A DNA stretch of 64,000 bases from Nitrosospira briensis (GCF_900115125.1 NZ_FOVJ01000001.1:591852-655851); one strand, 5' to 3'; counted from the first letter of the stretch, positions 55,131-63,809 are shown. Numbers and translations are program-made. The notes: generated by a model not told the origin, from the letters alone.

Positions 55131-55331
55131 CTATTGTTCTTTTTTCTCTTCCGCAAGCGCAGGCCATCTGGCAAACGCAATAACCCACAGAAGAACCAGA
55201 ATGCCTCCGGGGACCAATGCAATGAACGACAACGCGGGTTTAAAGCCTGCGCGCCCGCAAATCTTCCACAGCGGAAAGACGAAAAAGAGTGCCGATACTA
55301 TTAACCATTGCAGGATCGCGAATTCATTCAT
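55131..55331 (-). CDS. Small membrane protein of unknown function
   Basis: 66 residues from ATG 55331, preceded by a very strong ggaggt ribosome site 4 bases away. Two hydrophobic segments are seen (ILQWLIVSALFFVFPLWKIC and LSFIALVPGGILVLLWVIAF) linked by GRAGFKPA, the pattern of a small inner-membrane hairpin protein, ending in a charged tail (EEKKEQ). No function known. It is transcribed toward nuoN and divergent from the glycosyltransferase. Confidence 0.75.
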   Translation of the reverse strand: MNEFAILQWLIVSALFFVFPLWKICGRAGFKPALSFIALVPGGILVLLWVIAFARWPALAEEKKEQ

Positions 55332-55523
55332 ATCACCTCCATATATGGAAAACTATTTTTCTCAGGGTAGCTAAAAACGCTTTCATGTTTCAAGTTTTAT
55401 CTCTCCCCGTCATTTCTGCCATTTCGCCTTGTGGGCGAATAGTCGCTGTCTTTTTCATGCATACGCACTTTTTGGAGGATAATAATATTTTCCGATTCAG
55501 GCAAACCAGGCTCCATTTTCTCA

Positions 55524-56249
55524 ATGCATCTATCAATTATCATTCCGGCTTTCAACGAAGAGCTTCTGATTGAAAGCTGCCTGCAATCCATTTCTACATC
55601 ATTGGCTGCGAATTACAAGCCCGGTTTTACATCCGAGGTCATCGTGGTGGACAACAACTCAACCGACAACACGGCTGCTCTGGCGAGGCAGGCCGGCGCT
55701 CAAGTGGTTTTTGAGCCGATCAATCAGATCGGCCGGGCGCGCAATACCGGCGCCGTTGCGGCGACAGGCGACTGGTTGCTGTTTGTCGATGCCGACAGTA
55801 TTCTGAACTCCGGGTTGCTTGCTGACATCCTGCGGCTTATAGAAGACGGCAAGAGTGTAGGTTGTGGCAGCACCATACAAATGCAGGGATTACCGTGGTG
55901 GGCCGACTGGACATTGAAACTATGGACGAGTGTGTCGATCCTGTTTAGTTGGGCCGCTGGCGCGTTGGTTGTTTGCCGAAGCGATGCGTTTCGCGATGTG
56001 GGCGGTTTCGACCAGGAACTCTATGCGGCTGATGAAGTCACGCTAAGCCAGAAGCTAAAGAAGTGGGGACGACAACGCGGCCTTCAATTCGTGATCCTGA
56101 CAAAGCATCCCCTGGAGTCGTCGTCTCGCAAGGTGCGGCTCTACTCGGGCCGGGAAATCGCCGGGCAAATCCTCCGCGTTATTCTGAGCCCCCGGCGGAC
56201 GTTGCAAGACAAGAAGCACTTGTCGGTATGGTATGACGGACGGCGTTGA
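55524..56249 (+). CDS. Family 2 glycosyltransferase
   Basis: A 241-residue GT-A fold enzyme that should transfer a sugar from a nucleotide donor. Motifs: LSIIIPAFNEELLIESCLQS at the start, EVIVVDNNSTDNTAALARQA for donor binding, and the metal-binding DxD-like FVDADSILN. Then GGFDQELYAADEVTLSQKLK, the acceptor-side block. It has no convincing membrane helix apart from a hydrophobic patch (SVSILFSWAAGALVV). Acceptor unknown; it stands alone with no polysaccharide cluster next to it. Confidence 0.9.
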   Translation: MHLSIIIPAFNEELLIESCLQSISTSLAANYKPGFTSEVIVVDNNSTDNTAALARQAGAQVVFEPINQIGRARNTGAVAATGDWLLFVDADSILNSGLLADILRLIEDGKSVGCGSTIQMQGLPWWADWTLKLWTSVSILFSWAAGALVVCRSDAFRDVGGFDQELYAADEVTLSQKLKKWGRQRGLQFVILTKHPLESSSRKVRLYSGREIAGQILRVILSPRRTLQDKKHLSVWYDGRR

Positions 56250-56355
56250 TTGCCTCGCGAAAGTCACCAGAAAGACGTGGGTATGTCCATTGATATTGAC
56301 ACACTTGCGAATCTCTCTCAGGGGCGCCTTCCCTGCGGCTTTCACTCATCGCGCT

Positions 56356-56379
56356 CATGCGCCTCTTCAGAGGCTCATG
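56356..56379. repeat. Short palindromic stem-loop
   Basis: catg-c-gcctct-tc-agaggc-t-catg: a 6-bp perfect stem flanked by a further catg/catg pair. It touches the 3' end of the minus-strand gene at 56380. No T-run on either side. Confidence 0.5.
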
Positions 56380-56598
56380 TCACCATAAGTCCCCCAGCAC
56401 CCTGTTGAGCACAAAAAGCACCACGGCAAGCGCAAGCAAGCCCAACAATTTATTGCGCTCCCCAATCATGTCAGGGGCCAAGCCAGACGCGCGGTTAAGC
56501 CGACGGAAGAAATGCAGGGCGATAAAAATGCCGACCACCATCGCCGCATACAATATCTCCACATACCCTATTTCAAAATACCACTCGCTCTTGTTCAC
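56380..56598 (-). CDS. Possible small membrane protein
   Basis: A 72-residue frame from GTG 56598 with two hydrophobic helices (VEILYAAMVVGIFIALHFF and NKLLGLLALAVVLFVLNRVL) joined by a basic loop (RRLNRASG), a sensible topology. The ribosome site is weak. No family recognised. Confidence 0.5.
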   Translation of the reverse strand: MNKSEWYFEIGYVEILYAAMVVGIFIALHFFRRLNRASGLAPDMIGERNKLLGLLALAVVLFVLNRVLGDLW

Positions 56599-56694
56599 AC
56601 TGTTTTACGGTTTTCAGTATGGGTTACCAACACCCCTACCATGTGCCGCGTTTTCCTTATTCGAGACAATTATTGAAGCGCCCTACCCTCTGGC

Positions 56695-57384
56695 CTAGTG
56701 CCCCGATGTATGCAATAGCTTCAGCAGTTCTTCTGCTGCGGGGCGTGAGGACGCGGGATTCTGGCCGGTTATCAGCATGCCGTCCACCTGAACATAGGGC
56801 ATCCAGTTGTCCATCTTGCTGTAAATGCCGCCCCGCTCCCTCAACTGGTCTTCCAGCAGAAAAGGGACCACGGAGGTCAAGCCCACCGCCTCTTCTTCTG
56901 TATTTGCAAACCCGGTCACGCGTTTTCCTTTTACCAGATATTCGCCGTCTTTTCCTCTTACATTTATCAACGCCGCCGGCGCGTGACATACTGCGGCGAC
57001 TGGTTTGTCTGACTTCACGAAATCCTCGATCAGGGCAATGGATATCGCATTGTCTGGCAGGTCCCACATCGGGCCATGTCCTCCAGGATAAAAGACTCCG
57101 TCAAAATCGCTTGCTGAAATGTAGGTCAGTTCTTCCGTGTTGGCAAACTGAGACTGTGCAGTGCCATCGGTACGGAATTGCCTTGTCAAGTGAGTCTGGT
57201 TTTCCGGTAGATCGCTTTTTGGATCGATAGGTGGCTGGCCTCCCTTTGGCGAGGCCAGCACTATCTCTGCACCGGCTTCCTTCAACACATAGTAAGGAGC
57301 AACGAATTCTTCCAGCCATAGGCCGGTTTTCTTTCCTGTATTGCCGAGCTGGTCGTGAGACGTGAGAACAATGAGAACCTTCAT
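56695..57384 (-). CDS. DJ-1/PfpI family protein (type 1 glutamine amidotransferase-like)
   Basis: 229 residues from ATG 57384, which has aggaggt 5 bases upstream; the frame opens at 57408. It has the DJ-1/PfpI fold of Hsp31-like glyoxalases and amidotransferase-like proteins: VLIVLTSHDQLGNTGKKTGL, WLEEFVAPYYVLKEAGAEIV, FYPGGHGPMWDL, and the nucleophile elbow AAVCHAPAALINV with the reactive cysteine. Close relatives detoxify glyoxals or act as chaperones. The reaction here is not proven. It is divergent from the quinone oxidoreductase gene. Confidence 0.9.
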   Translation of the reverse strand: MKVLIVLTSHDQLGNTGKKTGLWLEEFVAPYYVLKEAGAEIVLASPKGGQPPIDPKSDLPENQTHLTRQFRTDGTAQSQFANTEELTYISASDFDGVFYPGGHGPMWDLPDNAISIALIEDFVKSDKPVAAVCHAPAALINVRGKDGEYLVKGKRVTGFANTEEEAVGLTSVVPFLLEDQLRERGGIYSKMDNWMPYVQVDGMLITGQNPASSRPAAEELLKLLHTSGH

Positions 57385-57681
57385 GGAATACCTCCTTTCG
57401 GTTGACAACCGTCATGAAACCCCAGTGTACTGCAGCAGAGTGCGGGTAATCCTCCTTCTCCACCAGGCTTACCGGCCTCTTGCTCTGTCTCGAGGGTCAG
57501 CACAGTCCCCAACGGATCCAGTGTCTGGCGGCTTGCAGCATTCGAGAGTATAGTTTTTCCTGGTTCATGAGAAAACCGTGACATCAATATACGGGCTGCG
57601 GTCGCGTGAAGAGCACAGAACCGCGCCGTCAAAGATTGCGCCTACCCTGCCCCAGCCAGTTTACCAATAGCAGGAATAAGC

Positions 57682-58716
57682 ATGGCTTTCAAACCCGGCG
57701 GTAAACAGACCATGCTGGCAATTCATATTCCGAGCTACGGAGGGCCAGAAGTATTGGTGTGCACTGCGCGTCCCATTCCCCAGCCGGAAAGCGGCAATGT
57801 TCTGATTAAAGTCCAGGCGGCCGGCATCAATCGCCCGGATATGCTGCAAAGGCGGGGACTTTACCTGCCGCCAGCGGGAGCATCCGAAATCCCCGGGCTT
57901 GAAGTCGCCGGAGAGGTCATCGCGAACGGTGAGGGAGCGGCGCGCTTCAAGCTGGGCGACAAGGTATGCGCGCTCGTCGCAGGAGGCGGTTATGCGGAAT
58001 ATTGTGCGGTGCATGAAAGTAACGCATTGCCGGTGCCGCACGGTCTCAGCATCGTTGAAGCGGCGGCACTGCCGGAAACTTTCTTCACCGTTTGGGCGAA
58101 CCTGTTTCAGCGAGGCAAGATTAGAGCCGGGGAAACGGTTCTGATTCACGGAGGCTCCTCCGGTATCGGCACAACCGCTACCATGCTCTCGAAGGCATTC
58201 GGCGCCATCGTGCTGGTAACAGCAGGCACGGAGGAGAAGCGCCAGGCATGCCTTGCGTTGGGCGCCGACATGGCCATCAATTACCACCTGCAGGATTTCG
58301 TCGAGGAAACCAGGAAATTCACTGGTGGAAAAGGGGTCGATGTCGTTGTGGATATAATTGCTGGAGATTATGTTGCAAGGAATTACAAGGCTGCCGCACT
58401 GAACGGCCGTATTGTCCAGATCGGTGTCCAGAATGGTCCAGCCAGGGAACTGAACCTGATGGCGATGCTGACCAAGCGCCTTACGCATACGGGTTCTACA
58501 TTACGGTCTCGCAGCGTTGCGGAGAAAGCACAGATTGCGCAGGAACTGGAACAGCAAGTCTGGCCCCTGTTGCAAGAGGGGAAATTCAAGCCCGTGATAT
58601 TCAAGGTATTCAGGCTCGAAGAAGCAGCACGTGCCCATGCACTGATGGAGTCAGGCTCGCATATTGGAAAAATTGTTTTGACGACGGCTGCTCTTGAAAC
58701 GGATTGCCGCGGGTAG
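57682..58716 (+). CDS. NAD(P)H-quinone oxidoreductase, zinc-free MDR family (PIG3/QOR-like)
   Basis: 344 residues. It has the medium-chain dehydrogenase fold without the structural zinc: an N-terminal GroES-like domain (VLIKVQAAGINRPDMLQRRG, LPPAGASEIPGLEVAGEVIA) and a Rossmann domain with LIHGGSSGIGTTATMLSKAF. It resembles the PIG3-type quinone oxidoreductases. The start is ATG 57682 with agga 6 bases upstream. It converges on the PhnB-like gene. Confidence 0.9.
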   Translation: MAFKPGGKQTMLAIHIPSYGGPEVLVCTARPIPQPESGNVLIKVQAAGINRPDMLQRRGLYLPPAGASEIPGLEVAGEVIANGEGAARFKLGDKVCALVAGGGYAEYCAVHESNALPVPHGLSIVEAAALPETFFTVWANLFQRGKIRAGETVLIHGGSSGIGTTATMLSKAFGAIVLVTAGTEEKRQACLALGADMAINYHLQDFVEETRKFTGGKGVDVVVDIIAGDYVARNYKAAALNGRIVQIGVQNGPARELNLMAMLTKRLTHTGSTLRSRSVAEKAQIAQELEQQVWPLLQEGKFKPVIFKVFRLEEAARAHALMESGSHIGKIVLTTAALETDCRG

Positions 58717-58776
58717 TCAAAATAAAGCAATACAGTTGAGCCGTTCGCCCAAGCCTTCGTTTATATCTGAGTCCGA

Positions 58777-59178
58777 TTATTCGCAGTTTACCATCCAGGG
58801 TATGCCGAACCGATCGACAAGCATGCCGAACCTCGCTGCCCAAAAGGTTTCCTGAAGCGCCATCCGCACCGTTCCATTTTCTGACAATGCCTGGAATATG
58901 CGTTCCGCTTCTGCCGTATCGCTCGTGTTGAGCGATATGGACATCCCTTTTGTTTCTTCATAATACTCGGGCGGACTATCAGAGCCCATCAATACCTGGT
59001 CTCCTACTGCTAAACGGACATGCATGATTTTGTTGTGCCACTCCGACGGCGTTTGCTCCGCCATCGGGGAGCTCCCGTAGTTGAGTATTACTCCGATCTT
59101 GCCGCCAAGGCATTGCTCGTAGAATCTGAATGCTTCCTCGCATTGCCCATTGAAACTAAGATAAGGATTCAGTTGCAT
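58777..59178 (-). CDS. PhnB-like VOC-superfamily protein
   Basis: 133 residues, beginning MQLNPYLSFNGQCEEAFRFY, then EQCLGGKIGVILNYGSSP, IMHVRLAVGDQVLMGSDSPP and FWAARFGMLVDRFGIPWMVN: the typical 3-demethylubiquinone-9 methyltransferase-like/PhnB fold. Function is unknown for most of this family, and it is not tied to phosphonate use here. ATG 59178 has gggag about 6 bases upstream. Confidence 0.9.
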   Translation of the reverse strand: MQLNPYLSFNGQCEEAFRFYEQCLGGKIGVILNYGSSPMAEQTPSEWHNKIMHVRLAVGDQVLMGSDSPPEYYEETKGMSISLNTSDTAEAERIFQALSENGTVRMALQETFWAARFGMLVDRFGIPWMVNCE

Positions 59179-59248
59179 AACGCGCTCCCTTGCGTGAAAA
59201 AATACGATAGTTCACCGTTGGTAATATTCTCGTTTGCTCCGGCAAAGG

Positions 59249-59693
59249 CTATGGTTCGAGATCGAACAGAGCCTTGCCGCTTTCCACCGCGAACAGCACG
59301 GAAAAGTGTTCTTGCACAACCTTCCATTTTCCATTTAGCTTGTGGTAGCAGGTAGTCACGCATCCAGCAGGCGTTGTCCTTGCCGTTTTCGTCTTTTACG
59401 CCACACCAATTGAGGCAATGGGAGAAGGCCGTGTCATCTGCCGCCGCAATCTTCAGATCATCTATTTCGAAGACCATCTCGCCGGCCGGACACATGGAAA
59501 CACATGCCTCCCAGTGGTTTCGGTATGCATCCACTCCTTTGAACTGAAGCTGGGATATTGCATCGAACGCGAGGATATCCCGCGCATAATGGGACACTAT
59601 CCCATCAATATCCTTCGCCTGGACCGCTTTCTGCCAGCTATCCATCAATTCATGGATATCATCCTCCGCTTTTGCTGTATTGATCATGATCAT
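59249..59693 (-). pseudogene. SnoaL/DUF4440-type protein gene with a frameshift
   Basis: The first 110 residues (start ATG 59693 or 59687) are a normal ketosteroid-isomerase-fold protein: DDIHELMDSWQKAVQAKDID, then SHYARDILAFDAI, HCLNWCGVKDENG and CWM. At about 59360 the frame breaks. In the original frame the product goes on as nonsense to a stop near 59169. In the next frame the family's true end follows: VTTCYHKLNGKWKVVQEHFS, then SGKALFDLEP and TAG at 59249. A net one-base gain or two-base loss therefore separates the halves. Either the gene is recently broken or the read has an error. It precedes the PhnB-like gene on the same strand. Confidence 0.85.
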
Positions 59694-59775
59694 CCTACTT
59701 CATGAAACGGATAGGATCGTGCCGGATTCACCATGATGGTTATAAGCACGTTACAGGATTAAGGATGTCATGTCA

Positions 59776-60468
59776 TCAGTTGCCTGTCGTAGAGAGCCGG
59801 AATGAGCGGACCGATTCCATTTTAAGCAATACTTCCGCCAGGCTTGAGGCTCTGCCGGCGTCTGTGGTTCGAATATCCATACGATATTCAAATAGCCCTG
59901 CCTGCGTAATGCGATAACTCATGGTGGCAATTTCAAACCCATGGTCGGCCACCAATTTCCGGACTTCGTTTTCCGGCATTACGTTGTTTCTATCAAAGCC
60001 GACATAATATTGCGCGTAGGACAAACGCGGAAGTTTGTTTTCAATCAGACGGAACAGCGAGAGAATACCGAGCGTAAGGATGGTCCCAAGAATGGCGGGA
60101 AAGAAAAATCCGATTCCCATCAAAATGCCGATCCCGGCCGTCGTCCAGATGGAAGCAGCGGTGGTCAATCCACGTACGCTCAGGCCTTCCTTGAAAATTA
60201 CGCCTGCACCGAGAAAACCAATCCCCGTCATGATTCCCTGGGCCATTCGGGTCGGGTCCATGCGTATGGCATCCAAGGGAATGCCCGGCAGCCACTTCGA
60301 TTGAAAGAGCGTTACCAGCATCAGTAAGCTGGATGCCAGGCACACCAGCGCGTGTGTCCTGAAACCCGCCGGATGCCCATGCCAACTTCGCTCGAGGCCG
60401 ATGACGCCACCTGCCACCAACGCTCCGAAAAGATGAATGACGACAGTCAAGGAATCGTCAATGTTCAT
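59776..60468 (-). CDS. mgtC: MgtC/SapB family membrane protein
   Basis: 230 residues. The N-terminal MgtC domain has four to five membrane helices and the family signature VIHLFGALVAGGVIGLERSW, then MAQGIMTGIGFLGAGVIFKE and GLTTAASIWTTAGIGILMGI. The C-terminal part (about 150-230) is a soluble ACT-like domain (EVRKLVADHGFEIATMSYRI). MgtC proteins modulate growth under low magnesium and acidic stress by acting on the F-ATPase or on transporters; which applies here is unknown. The start is ATG 60468. An AT-rich leader with repeats lies upstream. Confidence 0.9.
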   Translation of the reverse strand: MNIDDSLTVVIHLFGALVAGGVIGLERSWHGHPAGFRTHALVCLASSLLMLVTLFQSKWLPGIPLDAIRMDPTRMAQGIMTGIGFLGAGVIFKEGLSVRGLTTAASIWTTAGIGILMGIGFFFPAILGTILTLGILSLFRLIENKLPRLSYAQYYVGFDRNNVMPENEVRKLVADHGFEIATMSYRITQAGLFEYRMDIRTTDAGRASSLAEVLLKMESVRSFRLSTTGN

Positions 60469-60550
60469 ACTGTCTCCAAGAACTTCTCTTTCTGAACAAC
60501 TATAGAGTAGACATTAATCTTCAATTTTTCGATTATTCTTATAATTGCGC

Positions 60551-60616
60551 GCGTTTCACGGTAATGTAAATTATTAAATATATGCGTTCCACGATAATTA
60601 AAATTATTAGAAATAT
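60551..60616. repeat. 33-bp tandem repeat in the mgtC upstream region
   Basis: Two adjacent 33-base units, 60551-60583 and 60584-60616, identical at 27 of 33 positions (shared gcgtt-ccacg, taat, aaattatta). Arrangement is iteron-like and upstream of mgtC on its coding strand. Confidence 0.8.
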
Positions 60617-60645
60617 TCAGTATATAAATGATTATACTGAATATT
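60612..60645. promoter_or_regulatory. 13-bp perfect dyad (operator or leader hairpin)
   Basis: aatattcagtata (60612-60624) is exactly complementary to tatactgaatatt (60633-60645) across 8 bases. It is AT-rich and lies 144-177 bases upstream of the mgtC-like ATG, overlapping the end of the tandem repeat. Could be a binding site for a dimeric regulator or a hairpin in a long leader. Confidence 0.55.
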
Positions 60646-60787
60646 ATTCTACCTAACCACCTTACAGATTCCGCCACTAAAAAATATGGGGTGGGCCTTC
60701 ATTAGCGGAACATCGATCAGAGGATGATGGTCAAATCTTTATAGCTAACTGATCGTGCGTTTCTGAGTCAGGAGGTCGAGGTCGCCC

Positions 60788-61054
60788 ATGAAGACCATCT
60801 ACGAAATTTTGATGGCGGCGCCGCCGGCGCAAGTCACGCGATGCAAAATTGCCATGGTGGAGATAGCTCACGGCCACTGGGAGGCCGCTGCATCAACGAT
60901 GGAAGATGCAATACAGGAATCGGAGCCCGGAGAATGGGTTCTCGATTGCATGCAGATGAGGGATTTCTGCGTGATGATGGATAAGGTGAAGTGCCAGGGC
61001 TTAAGTGGCGTGGCAAAAAACCGGGGAACCGGAATGGATCGCTTAGTGAATTGA
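60788..61054 (+). CDS. Small hypothetical protein
   Basis: 88 residues from ATG 60788, with gagg 6 bases upstream and a second ggagg further up. Mixed charged sequence (KIAMVEIAHGHWEAAASTME, DCMQMRDFCVMMDKVKCQG), three cysteines, no signal peptide or helix. No family recognised. It ends 20 bases before the convergent SDR gene. Confidence 0.45.
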   Translation: MKTIYEILMAAPPAQVTRCKIAMVEIAHGHWEAAASTMEDAIQESEPGEWVLDCMQMRDFCVMMDKVKCQGLSGVAKNRGTGMDRLVN

Positions 61055-61074
61055 GACAGCTGCCGGGGCCTAAA

Positions 61075-61818
61075 TCAAGCAGCGCCGCCGCTGGCGCTGA
61101 TATTTTGTCCGGTAACCCAGCCCGCGCCATCGCTGGCCAAAAAAAGCACTACGCGCGCGATATCCTCCGGCTCGCCGACACGGCCCAGAAAAGACATCGC
61201 TGCCATCCGCTTGATTGTTTCCTCGCTTTTTCCGGTATTAAACATTTCGGTATTGACCGGTCCTGGCGAAACGATGTTGGCAGTAATTCCGCGTTCCCCG
61301 ACTTCTCTCGCGAAGACGCGCGTCAGTTGCTCCACGGCGCCTTTACTGGCTGCGTATGCGCCGTAGCCCGGCAACATCAGCCGGGTAACGGTGCTTGAGA
61401 GGCTGATAACGCGGCCGCCGTCCGCCATTCGTGTCGCTGCTTCCCGCAAGGCATAGAAAATACCTTTCACGTTAATGCTCAACACCCCGTCAAATTCCTC
61501 GTCGCCGATCTCGGCGATTTTTTTGGAAAGAAGCACGCCAGCATTGTTAACAAGGATGTCCAGGCGCTTGAAGCGCTCGATTGCTGCGTCAAACAGCATC
61601 CGCACCTGAATCGGGTCGCTGACATCCGCCTTGACCGCCCACGATTCACCCCCCGCATTCGTTATTGCAGCGCATACCGCGTCCGCGGCTTCCCGGTTCC
61701 CTGCGTAGTTGACAATGACTTTTGCGCCAGCGCCTGCCAGCGATCGCGCAATCTCGGCGCCGATGCCCCGTGACGAACCAGTGATGACTGCGACTTTATC
61801 CTGAAGCGGCTTCGTCAT
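61075..61818 (-). CDS. Short-chain dehydrogenase/reductase (FabG-like)
   Basis: 247 residues, classical SDR. The cofactor motif TGSSRGIG is at 13-20, followed by NNAGVLLSKK, the Ser of SLSSTVTRL, and the catalytic Tyr-x3-Lys in GYGAYAASKGAVEQLTRVFA. The C-terminus ends WVTGQNISASGGAA, typical of FabG-type enzymes. It likely reduces a keto group using NADPH. Substrate unknown. The short ATG upstream region has no strong ribosome site. Confidence 0.93.
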   Translation of the reverse strand: MTKPLQDKVAVITGSSRGIGAEIARSLAGAGAKVIVNYAGNREAADAVCAAITNAGGESWAVKADVSDPIQVRMLFDAAIERFKRLDILVNNAGVLLSKKIAEIGDEEFDGVLSINVKGIFYALREAATRMADGGRVISLSSTVTRLMLPGYGAYAASKGAVEQLTRVFAREVGERGITANIVSPGPVNTEMFNTGKSEETIKRMAAMSFLGRVGEPEDIARVVLFLASDGAGWVTGQNISASGGAA

Positions 61819-61931
61819 TTTGAATGTTTTCCGATGAATGAATGGGCGCTGACGCTAGCTTTACCGGGAGCGACAGATTTTATTCACACGCTTCCAATCT
61901 TTGCAATTCTGCTGGAAAAATGCCTGCACAT

Positions 61932-62345
61932 TTAGCAGGCGACTCTGTTCTCCTGCCTGCCATCGCGTTCTGCGAAGCTCAACTCTATGCCGTTGCCTGC
62001 CGGATCCTTCAAGAACAGCTGGACTATGCCCAATTCCGGTACCCGGCCGGTCCTGAATTCGACATTATGCCGCTTCAGGCGCTCTTCCATTTCCGTGCGC
62101 CCCGTGCAGTTAAATGCTACATGATCGAAAGTGGTAGCTACATGCGTATGTCTTACCTCATCGGGATTTGCCTGGCTCAAGTGGAGGAGGCATTGATCAC
62201 CGGCATAAAGCCAATACCCGAAGCTGTCAAAAGGCGGCCGCTGACCTTGCGCGAGCCCTACTACTTCGCAATAGAATGTTTTAAGTTCGTCCATCAACGC
62301 ACGCGGGGCGCATAAATTATAGTGATTAAAGCCAATCGTATTCAT
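61932..62345 (-). CDS. VOC-superfamily (glyoxalase/bleomycin resistance-like) protein
   Basis: 137 residues: NHYNLCAPRALMDELKTFYC, EVVGLAQGQRPPF, WLYAGDQCLLHLSQ, TTFDHVAFNCTGR and LFLKDPAGNGIELSFAERDG form the paired beta-alpha-beta-beta-beta units of the vicinal oxygen chelate fold. Metal-type residues (His8, His74-region, Glu near the end) are plausible. Activity cannot be predicted. Starts at ATG 62345. Confidence 0.85.
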   Translation of the reverse strand: MNTIGFNHYNLCAPRALMDELKTFYCEVVGLAQGQRPPFDSFGYWLYAGDQCLLHLSQANPDEVRHTHVATTFDHVAFNCTGRTEMEERLKRHNVEFRTGRVPELGIVQLFLKDPAGNGIELSFAERDGRQENRVAC

Positions 62346-62385
62346 GGGATTACTCTAACAGTGAAAATTCGCCCAAGTCTTCTGC

Positions 62386-63036
62386 TTATTCCTTTGCTCC
62401 ATGGGACTTCAGCAATTCGACGAAATCAGTGTTTTTCTTGCTCGAAGCCCAGTCCAACGCAGATTTGCCCCATTCGTTTCTGATGTTGGGGTCCGCACCA
62501 TTTTTCAAGAGGACCCGGGCGGCATCAAGATGGTTTCCCTTTGCTGCCATCATCAACGCAGTCGTGCCATTGCGGGAAGCTGAATTGACAGGCACCCCAC
62601 CTTCCAATAATAGCTGGATGATCTTTGGGTGGCCGCCCGATGCCGCGTAAATCAACGGATTCCATCCTTCATGATTGATTTCCGCTCCCTTGATATAAAG
62701 TTTCTCGACGACGCTCTCCAGTCCGTTATAACTGGCAAGCATGATGGCGGTTTCTCCATATCTATTGCGCAGGTTGAGCTTGGCCCCGGCATTTGTCAGC
62801 ACATCGGCGAGCGCGGGATTCTTATTCCTGATCGCAACCATCAGAAGCGTATTCCCGTTCTCATCCGGAGTATTTGGGTCTGCGCCCTTGGCGAGCAGCT
62901 TCGTTACGTCTCCGGTGTTATTGTCTTCAACCGCCCAGCGTAAATCTTCATAGACGCCAGCTACCGCGATCGAATGCTGGCAAAGGCTGGCAACGAATAG
63001 CACAGCGGCCGCGAAAAAGAATTTTGATGAAATCAT
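62386..63036 (-). CDS. Exported ankyrin-repeat protein
   Basis: 216 residues with a signal peptide (SSKFFFAAAVLFVASLCQHS, cleavage near AVAG), then about five ankyrin repeats, each with the G-TPL-A pattern: DENGNTLLMVAIRNKNPALA, NRYGETAIMLASYNGLESVV, GWNPLIYAASGGHPKIIQLL, NGTTALMMAAKGNHLDAARV and EWGKSALDWASSKKNTDFVE. Probably a periplasmic protein-binding scaffold. It starts two bases after the tatD stop, so it is the next gene of a holB-tatD transcript. Confidence 0.92.
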   Translation of the reverse strand: MISSKFFFAAAVLFVASLCQHSIAVAGVYEDLRWAVEDNNTGDVTKLLAKGADPNTPDENGNTLLMVAIRNKNPALADVLTNAGAKLNLRNRYGETAIMLASYNGLESVVEKLYIKGAEINHEGWNPLIYAASGGHPKIIQLLLEGGVPVNSASRNGTTALMMAAKGNHLDAARVLLKNGADPNIRNEWGKSALDWASSKKNTDFVELLKSHGAKE

Positions 63037-63038
63037 GA

Positions 63039-63809
63039 TCAGGCCGCCCCTGCCTTGAACAAGTTGAAAAAATTATCGGTGGTGGCTGTACCCACCTCGT
63101 CGATGCTGATACCGCGCAATGCCGCTATCTCTTCCGCGACGTGCCGCACAAACGCTGGCTGGTTTATCTTGCCGCGATGAGGTACCGGGGCAAGATAAGG
63201 TGAATCGGTTTCTATCAGCATTTTCTCCAGTTTGATTCTTCTGGCTACGTCCTTCAGTGCAACGGCATTCTTGAAAGTGACAATGCCGGAAAAAGAAATA
63301 TAGAAATTCATTTCCATTGCTTGCTGCGCCACTTCCCAGCTTTCCGTGAAGCAATGCATCACCCCGCCGACGGCATCCGCGCCCTCCTCCGCCATGATGC
63401 GCAGCGTGTCCGCCGCAGCTTCGCGGGTGTGGACAATGAGTGGCTTGCCGCATATTCGCGCTGCGCGGATATGCTGGCGGAAACGCTCCCGCTGCCATTC
63501 CAGATCGCCTTTCAGCCGAAAATAATCAAGGCCTGTTTCCCCGATGGCGATGACTTTTGGATGATTAGCCAGAGACGCCAGTTGCTGCGCTTGCGGCTCC
63601 GTCAGATTTTCGTAATCGGGGTGAACGCCCACGGAAGCAAACAGGTTAGGATGAGTTTCCGCCAATGCAAGCACTCGGGGAAAGTCTTCGAGATTAACGC
63701 TCACGCAGAGCGCGTGGCTGACATCATTGTCCTGCATTCCCGCCAGCAGTTTGTTAAGGTTGCTGGCAAGGTCGGGAAAATCCAGATGACAGTGAGAGTC
63801 AATAAACAT
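63039..63809 (-). CDS. tatD: TatD-family metal-dependent hydrolase
   Basis: 256 residues from ATG 63809 (MFIDSHCHLDFPDLAS); the frame is open to 63857 but the extra 16 residues lack the family pattern. Metal ligands are visible: the HxH pair in DSHCHLDF, Glu in AIGETGLDYF, His in LIVHTREAAADT, His in GVMHCFTESWEVA, and Asp in IETDSPYLAPVPHRG. TatD/YcfH-type proteins are DNases or unidentified hydrolases. Position after holB is typical in betaproteobacteria. Confidence 0.95.
   Translation of the reverse strand: MFIDSHCHLDFPDLASNLNKLLAGMQDNDVSHALCVSVNLEDFPRVLALAETHPNLFASVGVHPDYENLTEPQAQQLASLANHPKVIAIGETGLDYFRLKGDLEWQRERFRQHIRAARICGKPLIVHTREAAADTLRIMAEEGADAVGGVMHCFTESWEVAQQAMEMNFYISFSGIVTFKNAVALKDVARRIKLEKMLIETDSPYLAPVPHRGKINQPAFVRHVAEEIAALRGISIDEVGTATTDNFFNLFKAGAA

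Larger units (their letters stand above)
60469..60787. other. AT-rich intergenic region upstream of mgtC
   Basis: About 320 bases, markedly AT-rich in 60510-60650. It holds a 33-bp tandem repeat and a 13-bp dyad, listed separately, between the divergent mgtC-like gene and the gene at 60788. No known riboswitch was recognised. Confidence 0.6.

Noticed and set aside
57381-57632. 83-residue minus-strand frame upstream of the DJ-1/PfpI gene
   Set aside because: No ribosome site, no recognised family, and it runs over the strong ribosome site of the PfpI gene; coding not supported.
61842-62315. 157-residue plus-strand frame opposite the VOC gene
   Set aside because: Antisense to a recognisable VOC protein; no motifs of its own.
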